A stretch of 22,837 bases of DNA from an uncultured Collinsella sp. (lineage in GTDB: Bacteria > Actinomycetota > Coriobacteriia > Coriobacteriales > Coriobacteriaceae). Both the position numbers and the translations under genes were made by a program. The notes under the pieces were generated by a model. The model saw nothing but the letters and a program-made list of their open reading frames with translations, searched no databases and was not told where the DNA came from. The stretch lies in NCBI GenBank assembly GCA_900545075.1, contig UQXT01000026.1, positions 1 to 22,837 of the forward strand, in the 5' to 3' direction. This document shows positions 1-6,722 of this stretch, piece after piece; the stretch's first letter is position 1; each line of letters starts with the position of its first letter.

Positions 1-84
1 ATCGTCGGGCGGGGTCGGAGGGCCCTGCGTTTACATACTCGCCGAGGCCACTCGTCTTCTTGCTGCGGGTGCTTGGTGTGAAAT

Positions 85-155
85 TAAGTTGCGGTGAAAT
101 AGTTCCTGCTTAGCCCGCAAATGGCTGAATCTAAGAACTATTCCACCGCAACTTA
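85..155. repeat. Inverted-repeat element, copy 1
   Basis: The arms are 85-105 and 135-155, 21 nt each, and match as reverse complements at 20 of 21 positions. The arm core reads TTGCGGTG and the far arm CACCGCAA. They enclose a 29-nt loop. A second copy with almost identical arms lies at 1333-1403 on the other side of the HTH gene. It is non-coding and could form a hairpin in RNA or a cruciform in DNA. The family is not one I can name; its dispersal suggests a REP or MITE-like element. Confidence 0.8.
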
Positions 156-221
156 CTGAATGGGGGCTCTTGGCTGCTACTTGCACTGATATTTGTCCTG
201 AAATGGCTGGTCGTTAGGGGT

Positions 222-288
222 TGCTACCGGTAGTTGCGGTAGGGTTGGGGCAGATTCTAACTAGAAATGGTGGTCGCTACCGGTTGTT
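222..288. repeat. Direct repeat with CTACCGGT core upstream of the HTH gene
   Basis: A 14-nt motif with core GCTACCGGT occurs at 222-235 and again at 275-288, 53 bp apart. The first copy contains the perfect palindrome CTACCGGTAG (224-233). Both lie just upstream of the regulator gene that starts at 340, so they could be operator sites for autoregulation. That role is inference from position only. Confidence 0.35.
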
Positions 289-339
289 CTCGGCATACTC
301 GCCTCATTCGATTACGGTCACCACATGAAAGGAACTGCC

Positions 340-1278
340 ATGGATCTTGCGATGGCGCAGCGGCTCGTTGATCGCCGCAAGGCTGCCGGGCTTTCTCAAG
401 AGGCGCTTGCCGCCCAGCTGGGTGTGAGTCGTCAGGCTGTCAGTAAATGGGAGCGCAGCGAATCCTCGCCCGATACCGATAACCTTATTGCGCTCGCCGC
501 GCTGTATGGCGTGTCGCTGGATGAGCTGTTGTATGGGGAGGCGGTGGATAGCACTGACAACTCGCAGGCTGATGATGAGGCACAGGACAGCGGCGCCGGC
601 ACCAAAGCTTCAGATGAGGCTGAAGAGGTTAAAGCTTCTACTGAGCACGCTGATTGCAGCGATAAGCCACTTGTCGATATTTCCCTCGCGCGCGGCATCC
701 ACGTTATTGATCCCAACAAAGGCGAAGAGGTTCATGTTGGCTGGAGTGGCATCCATGTGTCTAGCGAGCGCAAGGGTGAAGAGGTCCATGTGGGGCCAGG
801 CGGATTGCATATCGATACGCTTGAGGACGATGGACATAGCGTGCATACCAATGACGACGGCACCGTCACCATCGACGGCGAGACGTTTTCCAGCTGGAAG
901 GAAGCACACGACAAGCTCGACCATCATGGCAAGCATTTCCACACCAAGGTCGGACGTACATGGAACAAACTCCCCTTCCCCGCGCTTGTCGCCCTCGCCT
1001 ATCTGGTGCTCGGCATTGTCTACGGCACATGGGCTACGGGACTCTTCCTCGTCTTTTTGATTCCCGTCTATTACGCGCTTGGCGACTTTATCGACCAACG
1101 CCACTTATCTAAGCTGATCGATGTCGTCTATTCGGTCAGTGCCGAGGCATGGTTCCTCTACATGTGGCTCTGCCTGAAACGACCCCATCCCGCCTGGGTA
1201 ATCCTCATCACCATCCCGGTCGTAAAAGCACTCATGCGTTGGTGCCGTAAACAATGGAAGCATCGCAAGCGAGCCTAA
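340..1278 (+). CDS. XRE-family HTH regulator with C-terminal membrane domain
   Basis: This is a 312-aa protein. Residues 1-65 form an XRE/Cro helix-turn-helix (SQEALAAQLGVSRQAVSKWE), the DNA-binding part. An acidic Ser/Ala-rich linker follows. Then comes an 18-residue tandem repeat starting GEEVHVG (residues 128-145 and 146-163), with a partial third unit (GIHV) just before it. From about residue 213 there are roughly four hydrophobic segments, and the protein ends in a basic tail. It is therefore probably a membrane-tethered transcription regulator that senses an envelope signal; the ligand is unknown. I chose the ATG at 340 because AAAGGAA (328-334) sits 5 nt upstream of it; an in-frame ATG at 325 has no such site. 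Inverted-repeat elements lie on both sides. Targets cannot be deduced from the sequence. Confidence 0.8.
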   Translation: MDLAMAQRLVDRRKAAGLSQEALAAQLGVSRQAVSKWERSESSPDTDNLIALAALYGVSLDELLYGEAVDSTDNSQADDEAQDSGAGTKASDEAEEVKASTEHADCSDKPLVDISLARGIHVIDPNKGEEVHVGWSGIHVSSERKGEEVHVGPGGLHIDTLEDDGHSVHTNDDGTVTIDGETFSSWKEAHDKLDHHGKHFHTKVGRTWNKLPFPALVALAYLVLGIVYGTWATGLFLVFLIPVYYALGDFIDQRHLSKLIDVVYSVSAEAWFLYMWLCLKRPHPAWVILITIPVVKALMRWCRKQWKHRKRA

Positions 1279-1332
1279 ACCATCCCAGCCCGACAGCAGC
1301 ACCCAACTAGTACTCCCCCGAACCATCCCTCC

Positions 1333-1403
1333 TAAGTTGCGGTGATATAGTTCCGGTTTTAGCCTTGAGTAGTCGAGTTTAGGAACTATTCCACCGCAAC
1401 TTA
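1333..1403. repeat. Inverted-repeat element, copy 2
   Basis: The arms are 1333-1353 and 1383-1403, 21 nt each. The right arm is identical to the right arm of copy 1 (135-155), and the left arm differs from copy 1 at a single position. The loop differs in sequence but is the same 29 nt long. The conserved arms and unrelated loop suggest selection on the stem or movement as a unit. Confidence 0.8.
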
Positions 1404-1455
1404 CGAATGATCGGAGCGGCTACAGCACAAGCGTCGGCGTTCGTTTGATGGTCCA

Positions 1456-1613
1456 CCACGAAAAGGGGCTATCTACTACGTTTAACTCGATGGGGCCAAC
1501 CATGACCGCCTTTTTCGAAAATCGACAGGCCTTCTACCTGCGGTTTTATTTTCCGTTTTGCCGGCATGGTTGAGGATATCCAATTAAACGTAGTAGATAG
1601 GCCCGTTTTGTGG
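1456..1613. repeat. 158-bp inverted-repeat (MITE-like) element
   Basis: The terminal arms are 1456-1485 and 1584-1613, 30 nt each, matching at about 27 of 30 positions. They share the core CTATCTACTACGTTTAA and its complement. Pairing continues partly inward (CAACCATG near 1500 with CATGGTTG near 1566). There is no open reading frame of substance inside. It is distinct in sequence from the 85-155 and 1333-1403 elements. A non-autonomous mobile element or a long structured RNA would both fit. Confidence 0.7.
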
Positions 1614-1732
1614 CATACGACCCATTCAAGTCCAATCTCGAAGGCTAAAGAGAGCCTCTCATCAACGCTTGCGGGCAAAAACCAAATAGAATGAAAGGCA
1701 AATGGGAAGCCCGTTTGACGAGCGGAGGACAT

Positions 1733-2053
1733 ATGCGCGACGTAGCCGAAAGCGACTGGAAGCTGTTTAAGAAAATGCTTCCTCAATGGCAAGAACGTTA
1801 TATGGAAAAGCTCATCGGCCAGTACGTTGAGATACTGAACGGCGACAGCGAAGCGTCCAGTAGATTTTGGGCACTAGAAGAGCGCCTCAATAGAGACAAG
1901 CTGTCCTCAGGCGTAATTGCAAACGACATTCGCCGCAGCACAATGCACCGCGAGATAGCCAATTTGCTTATCGACAGCGTGATCACCCTTGACGACCTTG
2001 ACGGTTTTACCGAGGACATTAAGAGCTATGCGCAGCACTGGATTGGCCAGTAA
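1733..2053 (+). CDS. Small conserved helical protein, function unknown
   Basis: This is a 106-aa soluble protein, predicted mostly helical, with charged amphipathic stretches and no membrane segment or signal peptide. Typical features are DWKLFKKMLPQWQERYMEKL near the N terminus and a closing VITLDDLDGFTEDIK segment. I recall similar short proteins in gut Firmicutes and Actinobacteria, often carrying a misleading 'multidrug transporter' label that this sequence does not support. The start at 1733 is chosen because GGAGG (1724-1728) lies 4 nt upstream and residue 1 then falls at the usual start of the homologous domain; an in-frame ATG at 1691 has no ribosome binding site. No function is assigned. 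Confidence 0.65.
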   Translation: MRDVAESDWKLFKKMLPQWQERYMEKLIGQYVEILNGDSEASSRFWALEERLNRDKLSSGVIANDIRRSTMHREIANLLIDSVITLDDLDGFTEDIKSYAQHWIGQ

Positions 2054-2089
2054 GGGCACTGAGCGACAAATATCCCCAGCAAAACGGGG

Positions 2090-2125
2090 CAAACGCCGGG
2101 CCACCTAATGGTTGCCCGGCGTTTG
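2090..2125. terminator. Strong GC hairpin between convergent genes
   Basis: A perfect 12-bp stem (2090-2101 with 2114-2125; core CGCCGGGC / GCCCGGCG) encloses a 12-nt loop. It follows the plus-strand gene ending at 2053 and lies downstream of the minus-strand ABC permease gene ending at 2170, so it could serve both. There is no clear T-run, so it may be a structural rather than a classical intrinsic terminator. Confidence 0.5.
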
Positions 2126-2134
2126 GCCAGATAA

Positions 2135-2171
2135 AACCTGCCAAAATAAACCTGTCCCTTTTTGGCAGGTT
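2135..2171. repeat. 29-bp dispersed repeat (left copy), also a 12-bp hairpin
   Basis: Positions 2135-2163 match the reverse complement of 5699-5727 at 28 of 29 positions. Locally, 2135-2146 also pairs perfectly with 2160-2171 (AACCTGCCAAAA with TTTTGGCAGGTT) to make a hairpin ending on the permease stop codon, so this copy can also act as a terminator. The two copies bracket the ABC transporter operon in opposite orientations. Confidence 0.7.
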
Positions 2172-4935
2172 ACTCGGCACTCTTGAGGGCGCCGACCATG
2201 TCGATCTTGTTGAGGGTACGATTGGTGGCGAGGTTGACGATAAACGTAAAGCCAAAGGAAAGCACCACGGCGAGCACGTAGCTTAGCGGCTCGACCTCGA
2301 CGTCAAAGTACAGCGACGGCATCTGCAAAATGTACGTAAAACTCTCGGCCAGCAAGCCGCCCAGCGGCACGCCCAGCGTAGCGCCGATCGCCGTGAGGAT
2401 CAACGTCTCCTTGTTGACGTAATGGTGCACCTCACCGCGACGGAAGCCCAACACCTTAATGGTCGCCAGCTCGCGCTCGCGCTCGGAGATATTCGTGTTG
2501 GACAGCGTAAACACCACCACAAACGACAGGCACGCCGCCATAAAGGTCACAAGCACCACGACAGAATTGATAATCGTAAAGTTCGCTTCATAGTTCTCCC
2601 AATGCTCGGCTGTGCTCGAAATCGTGAGCCAACCGTCACTCTTAAGATTCTTGCTAAACGCAATCTGGTCGGCCGACGAGCCCTTAAGCAGCACAAAGAC
2701 GCCGTTAGGACGCGCGCTTCGACCAAACGCGCGCTCATAGGTGCCCTGCGTCGTGTAAAGCGTGTTGCCCAGATAGTTGAGCGAAATGTCGCTGACCTTG
2801 ACCTTGGCAACATTGAGCGACGAATCCTGGACGTGTGCCGTATCGCCCGGCTGAATCCCCAGCACCAGCTGTGAACTTTTGCTCAGATACACGTCTCCGT
2901 CACGCAAAGACAGCGGCTCTTTGGACTCATCCTCCAGGCGCACGTAATCGCCCAAGTCACTCGTGCGGTCATCGGGCACCACGATCAGCTGCACGGTCTC
3001 GCTCTTGCCGCCAAACGTAAAGGTGACGTTGTCGGTCATAATCGGCAGGGTCGAGGTCACGGTCACGTTGAAATCATTGGCCGCGCTGCGCTCATCCAAT
3101 GCCGCGCACGTCTGCGAAAAATCGTCGGGATTGGCGACCGCCAGCAGGTCGTAGCGCGTGATATGCCCGTACTGTTTGGGCGAAAGCGCCACCGACGTAT
3201 CGCGGATGCCCATACCGCAGATCACGAGCGCCGTGCAGCCGGCGATACCGAAGATGGTCATAAAAGCGCGCTTTTTGTAGCGGAACAGGTTACGTGCTGC
3301 CACCTTGTTCAAAAAGCCCATGCGGCGCCAGATAAAGCCGATGCGCTCGAGCAAGATGCGCGAGCCAGCGCGCGGGGCCTTGGGACGCATAAGCGAGGCC
3401 GGGGTCTCGGCCATCTCGTGGCGGCAGGCGATAATCGTAGCGCCCACCACGCCCACGGCAAACAGCGCCACCGAGACGATTGAGGACACGATGTCGTACG
3501 AAAGCAACATCTGGGGCAGCGAGTACATGTCGTCAAACACCGTAAACAGGAACAGCGGCAGGCCCACAAATCCGATGATGTTGCCGAGCACGCCGCCGAT
3601 CAGACACGCCCACAGCGAGTAGTCCACGTATTTGGACAGAATACGCCCACGTGAATAGCCGAGCGCCTTGTACAGGCCAATAAGCGTGCGCTCCTCCTCG
3701 ACCATGCGCGTGGCGGTGGTAAGGCTGATGAGCACGGCGACGATAAAGAAGATGAACGGGAACACCGTGGCGATGGCCTCAATTGACGAGCTGTCGCTCT
3801 CCACGCTCGAGTAGCTTGCGATGTTACCGCGGTCTTGGATGTACCAGGTGCATTCGCCCAGATCGGAAAGCTCGGCGCGGGCATCGGCAAAATGCTGGTC
3901 AGCGGCGGCGCGGCGCTGGTCCAACTCGGCCTGAGCCTGGGCGCGCTCTTCGCTGCCTTCGGCCATGCGATCGATGTTTCTCTGCTCAACCCCAAAGAGC
4001 ATCTCCGCCTGGCGCTCGGCCGCGTCAAGGCTTGCCGGCGTGTCGACCGTCAGCTCCTGAGCGCGCGCCTTCTCACGCTCCTCGCGGATCTTCTCGATAT
4101 CGCCCTTGACCTCATTAATCTTTGCCGCGTAGGCATCCGAATAGGAGTTGAGGCTCTTGGCTCCCTCGACGATTACGTGGACCGCGGAGTAGGAAGAAGA
4201 TGTCGCGGCATCCTCGCTCACATAGAACTTATAGTCCGCCGCCGAAGCAGCGCGAAAGGCGTTGACTGTCGAGTCGGAGCTCACATCAGTGGGATCGAGG
4301 ACCTCGGCCGTAATGGTGTAATCGCCCGCGGCAAACTGATCCTTGGCACTTTGGTTCGACGAGCTTGCGTCATTGGCGGCAAAACTCACCGTATCGCCGA
4401 GCTTTTTGCCCGAAGCCTTCAAGAACTTCGAAGTTACCGCGACCTCATCGGCGCTCTCGGGCAAATCGCCGTTCACGAGCACCGGCTGATCGATGTTCTC
4501 CTTGGAAAGACTCTGCACGACCACGCGCTCGCGCGTTGTGCCCACGGCGGTGCAGGCAGTCTCGGTGTAGATGCCCTCGGCCGTCTCGACGCCGTCGACC
4601 TCTTGGATAGCCGCGAGGTCGTCGCGCGTAAGGCCATAGGTCGACTGCACGTTAATGTCATAGACATTCTGCTGGTCAAAATAGGCGTCGACCGAATCGC
4701 ACAAATCCTCGCAGCCTGCCTTAAGGCCGCACATCACGCTCACGCCAAGCGCGGTGATGACCACGATAGATAGGAAGCGCTTAAGACTGCCGCGGATTGT
4801 GCGGTAGATGCCACGGCGAAATACCGTCGGCACCATATCGTTTGAGCTTTGAGCAGTACGGTAGGTCGCGAACTCCCGGTCGCGACCCGCATGCTCCGTA
4901 TCGTGGTTTTGACTGTTTTGGCGATCTTGGTCCAT
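2170..4935 (-). CDS. FtsX-type ABC transporter permease
   Basis: This is a 921-aa integral membrane protein with two FtsX repeats. TM1 is at about residues 53-73. A large extracytoplasmic region follows, with a charged coiled coil at about 270-355 (EKIREEREKARAQE and onward). TM2-TM4 are at about 390-408, 442-464 and 480-501; TM5 is at 555-577, a second outer domain follows, and TM6-TM8 are at 788-811, 842-865 and 884-905. The motifs EERTLIGLYKALGYSRG and ERELATIKVLGFRRG are the typical FtsX coupling helices after TM2 and TM6. This layout belongs to the MacB/LolCDE-like mechanotransmission class, which acts on lipids, peptides or envelope proteins rather than classic import. The ATG at 4935 lies 5 nt after the ATPase stop; an in-frame GTG at 4947 would overlap it. 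Neither has a clear Shine-Dalgarno, so translational coupling is likely. The substrate is unknown. Confidence 0.9.
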   Translation of the reverse strand: MDQDRQNSQNHDTEHAGRDREFATYRTAQSSNDMVPTVFRRGIYRTIRGSLKRFLSIVVITALGVSVMCGLKAGCEDLCDSVDAYFDQQNVYDINVQSTYGLTRDDLAAIQEVDGVETAEGIYTETACTAVGTTRERVVVQSLSKENIDQPVLVNGDLPESADEVAVTSKFLKASGKKLGDTVSFAANDASSSNQSAKDQFAAGDYTITAEVLDPTDVSSDSTVNAFRAASAADYKFYVSEDAATSSSYSAVHVIVEGAKSLNSYSDAYAAKINEVKGDIEKIREEREKARAQELTVDTPASLDAAERQAEMLFGVEQRNIDRMAEGSEERAQAQAELDQRRAAADQHFADARAELSDLGECTWYIQDRGNIASYSSVESDSSSIEAIATVFPFIFFIVAVLISLTTATRMVEEERTLIGLYKALGYSRGRILSKYVDYSLWACLIGGVLGNIIGFVGLPLFLFTVFDDMYSLPQMLLSYDIVSSIVSVALFAVGVVGATIIACRHEMAETPASLMRPKAPRAGSRILLERIGFIWRRMGFLNKVAARNLFRYKKRAFMTIFGIAGCTALVICGMGIRDTSVALSPKQYGHITRYDLLAVANPDDFSQTCAALDERSAANDFNVTVTSTLPIMTDNVTFTFGGKSETVQLIVVPDDRTSDLGDYVRLEDESKEPLSLRDGDVYLSKSSQLVLGIQPGDTAHVQDSSLNVAKVKVSDISLNYLGNTLYTTQGTYERAFGRSARPNGVFVLLKGSSADQIAFSKNLKSDGWLTISSTAEHWENYEANFTIINSVVVLVTFMAACLSFVVVFTLSNTNISERERELATIKVLGFRRGEVHHYVNKETLILTAIGATLGVPLGGLLAESFTYILQMPSLYFDVEVEPLSYVLAVVLSFGFTFIVNLATNRTLNKIDMVGALKSAE

Positions 4936-4940
4936 GGGCG

Positions 4941-5642
4941 CTACCACTCGATCGTCTCGATCGGCACGGGATTTTGCTGGACCGTCTCGCTCTCCACGCG
5001 GCCGTTCTTAAAGCGGATCAGGCGATCGGCCATGGGCGCGAGCGCGGAGTTGTGGGTGATGATAATGACCGTAATGCCCTGCTTGCGGCAGGTGTCCTGT
5101 AGCAGCTGCAAGATCTGCTTGCCGGTTTTGTAGTCGAGTGCACCCGTGGGCTCGTCGCACAGAAGCAACTTGGGATTCTTGGCCAGTGCGCGGGCGATGG
5201 ACACGCGCTGCTGCTCGCCGCCCGAAAGCTGTGCGGGGAAGTTGGCGAGGCGCTCGCCCAGGCCAACCTGACGAAGCGTCTGTTCGGCATCAAGCGAATC
5301 GGGGCAGATCTGAGCCGCGAGCTCAACGTTTTCGAGGGCCGTCAAGTTGGGGACCAGATTGTAGAACTGGAAGACAAAGCCGACGTCGGCACGGCGGTAT
5401 TCCACGAGCTGCGCCTCGTTGGCGGAGCTCACGTCGCGCCCGTCCACCGTCACAGTGCCGGAGGTTACCGTATCCATGCCGCCCAGGATGTTGAGCGCCG
5501 TGGTCTTGCCGGCACCCGAGGCGCCCAGGATAATGGCGAGCTCGCCGCGCTCAACGGTAAAGCTCGCGCCGTCGAGCGCGTGAATGCGGGCGTCGCCCTC
5601 GCCGTATGCTTTGATGACGTCTTTGAATTCGATATAGGCCAT
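4941..5642 (-). CDS. ABC transporter ATP-binding protein (MacB/LolD type)
   Basis: This 233-aa nucleotide-binding protein powers the FtsX-type permease encoded immediately downstream. Visible motifs are Walker A GASGAGKTT (residues 40-48), Q-loop Gln92, signature LSGGEQQRV (139-147), Walker B LLLCDEPT (159-166), and H-loop His197 in IIITHN. Length and motif spelling match the MacB/LolD/FtsE-like subfamily. It is the first gene of a two-gene minus-strand operon, with only 5 nt between its stop and the permease ATG. No sensor kinase or response regulator sits beside it, unlike BceAB-type peptide detoxification modules. The Shine-Dalgarno before the ATG at 5642 is weak. Confidence 0.93.
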   Translation of the reverse strand: MAYIEFKDVIKAYGEGDARIHALDGASFTVERGELAIILGASGAGKTTALNILGGMDTVTSGTVTVDGRDVSSANEAQLVEYRRADVGFVFQFYNLVPNLTALENVELAAQICPDSLDAEQTLRQVGLGERLANFPAQLSGGEQQRVSIARALAKNPKLLLCDEPTGALDYKTGKQILQLLQDTCRKQGITVIIITHNSALAPMADRLIRFKNGRVESETVQQNPVPIETIEW

Positions 5643-5698
5643 CGATCGGTTCCCATCTGGTCGGATAACTCTTTAGTATTACCCATTTCGCACCGACT

Positions 5699-5727
5699 AA
5701 AAAGGGACGGGTTTATTTTGGCAGGTT
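5699..5727. repeat. 29-bp dispersed repeat (right copy)
   Basis: This copy begins AAAAAGGGAC and ends GGCAGGTT. It matches the reverse complement of 2135-2163 with one mismatch. It lies 57 bp upstream of the ABC ATPase start codon, so transcripts of the operon may begin inside or near it. The pair looks like inverted terminal repeats around the ABC operon. Confidence 0.7.
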
Positions 5728-5842
5728 CTATATGGGGAAACGGCAGCTATAGATGAGGCGCCGGGGAGGCAGAGAAATCATCGATGGGGTCAGGCCGACC
5801 GCCAAACACAACGCACGCATCTCAATCTGTCAGCCAAATCAT

Positions 5843-5872
5843 TCGAACAGCTGTTCGCTTCTATGATATGAT
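5843..5872 (+). promoter_or_regulatory. Putative LexA (SOS) box and -10 region of the GyrI-like gene
   Basis: The perfect 14-bp palindrome CGAACAGCTGTTCG is at 5844-5857, preceded by T (TCGAAC-N4-GTTCG). This fits the established actinobacterial/mycobacterial SOS box TCGAAC-N4-GTTCGA at all but the last base. Candidate -10 hexamers TATGAT overlap at 5862-5867 and 5867-5872, so a bound repressor would cover the -35 region. The gene starts 42 nt further on at 5914. LexA control is inference from sequence match and position. Confidence 0.6.
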
Positions 5873-5913
5873 TCCGCTATCTAAGCAGGCCAATACGCAG
5901 AAAGGCGGCCAAC

Positions 5914-6552
5914 ATGGCGTTCGACTTTAAGAAGGAATGCAAGGAGCTCTACAGACCTGCAAGCAAGCCGAGTATCATAACTGTCCCGCCTATGAGCTAC
6001 GTTGCCGTTCGCGGAAAGGGCGACCCAAATACCGAAGGTGGCGAGTATCAAAATGCCCTGCCGCTGCTTTACGGCATCGCCTATACCGTCAAGATGTCAA
6101 AGAAAGGCTCAAGGAGTATCGAGGGCTATTTCGACTTTGTGGTACCGCCGCTCGAGGGCTTCTGGTGGCAAGACTCCCCGAGCGGCGACATAGATTATGT
6201 ACGCAAGGACGATTTCAACTTTATCTCGTGCATCCGCCTGCCCGATTTCGTCACCCTAGATGACTTTGACTGGGCAGTCGCGGAAGCCACGACCAAAAAG
6301 AAACTGGACTTTTCCGCCGTCGAGCTGCTTAAAGTTGACGAGGGTCTCTGCGTTCAATGCATGCACACCGGGCCCTACGGCAGCGAGCCTGCGACCGTAG
6401 ACGCCATGCATGAATATGCGACCGAGCAGGGCTATGTCCCCGACTTCTCAGACACCCGTCTACATCACGAAATCTATCTCTCCGATCCACGCAAATGTGC
6501 ACCGGAGAAACTAAAGACTGTGGTTCGTCATCCTATCAAGCGCGCTGAATAG
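5914..6552 (+). CDS. GyrI-like small-molecule-binding domain protein
   Basis: This 212-aa cytoplasmic protein belongs to the GyrI-like (SbmC/AraC effector-binding, SOUL-related) fold family. Supporting features are VPPMSYVAVRGKGDPN near the N terminus, the PLEGFWW motif at about residues 84-91, and the LCVQCMHTGPYGSEPATV strand near residue 155, all usual for stand-alone GyrI-like proteins. Such proteins bind hydrophobic or cationic small molecules, and E. coli GyrI/SbmC protects DNA gyrase. The ribosome binding site is GAAAGGCGG just before the ATG at 5914. A putative LexA box sits in its promoter region, so DNA-damage induction is plausible; E. coli sbmC is a known SOS gene. It is a monocistronic gene between the divergent ABC operon and the abi module. 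Gyrase protection here is a hypothesis only. Confidence 0.85.
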   Translation: MAFDFKKECKELYRPASKPSIITVPPMSYVAVRGKGDPNTEGGEYQNALPLLYGIAYTVKMSKKGSRSIEGYFDFVVPPLEGFWWQDSPSGDIDYVRKDDFNFISCIRLPDFVTLDDFDWAVAEATTKKKLDFSAVELLKVDEGLCVQCMHTGPYGSEPATVDAMHEYATEQGYVPDFSDTRLHHEIYLSDPRKCAPEKLKTVVRHPIKRAE

Positions 6553-6555
6553 CAT

Positions 6556-6580
6556 GGGGCGCCGCCCCGCGCATCAGGTT
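6556..6580 (+). terminator. Possible terminator after the GyrI-like gene
   Basis: A short GC stem (GGGGC 6556-6560 with GCCCC 6564-6568) is followed after several bases by GGTTTT. The stem is short and the T-run late, so support is weak. It would separate the GyrI-like gene from the abi promoter at 6625. Confidence 0.3.
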
Positions 6581-6624
6581 TTAGGCCAGTCAACCAACTA
6601 CCCCAAGGTCATCCGGCAGTTTCC

Positions 6625-6651
6625 TTGACGGAGGCCATCGTATCTTATAAT
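6625..6651 (+). promoter_or_regulatory. Strong sigma70-type promoter of the abi leader RNA
   Basis: The -35 box TTGACG is at 6625-6630 and the consensus -10 box TATAAT at 6646-6651, separated by 15 bp (16 if the -35 is read as CTTGAC). It is the best promoter match I see in the window. The predicted transcription start is near 6658, about 65 nt before the abi ATG. Confidence 0.7.
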
Positions 6652-6657
6652 CTTGTG

Positions 6658-6706
6658 TTGCTAAAGCTGGAAAGCCTCTCAACGATGCGCAACTCCAGCT
6701 CTTTTT
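6658..6706 (+). ncRNA. abi leader RNA: terminator hairpin with anti-Shine-Dalgarno loop
   Basis: From the predicted start near 6658 the RNA forms a perfect 7-bp stem, AGCTGGA (6665-6671) with TCCAGCT (6694-6700), followed by CTTTTT (6701-6706), a classical intrinsic terminator. The 22-nt loop contains AAGCCTCT (6672-6679), perfectly complementary over 8 nt to AGAGGCTT (6713-6720), the Shine-Dalgarno segment of the abi gene. GTTGC (6657-6661) is also complementary to GCAAC in the loop (6689-6693), giving an alternative fold. The RNA could therefore both end transcription before abi and, in read-through or in trans, block abi translation. Adjacent small RNAs that restrain AbiF-type HEPN toxins have been described as I recall; this one fits that plan but is a prediction. 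Confidence 0.6.
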
Positions 6707-6722
6707 ATATCAAGAGGCTTAA

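Noticed and set aside
3835..4773. Long open frame on the plus strand opposite the ABC permease
   Set aside because: It is antisense to a clear FtsX-type gene. High-GC codon bias in the real gene leaves the opposite frame open. No ribosome binding site or known domain is seen.
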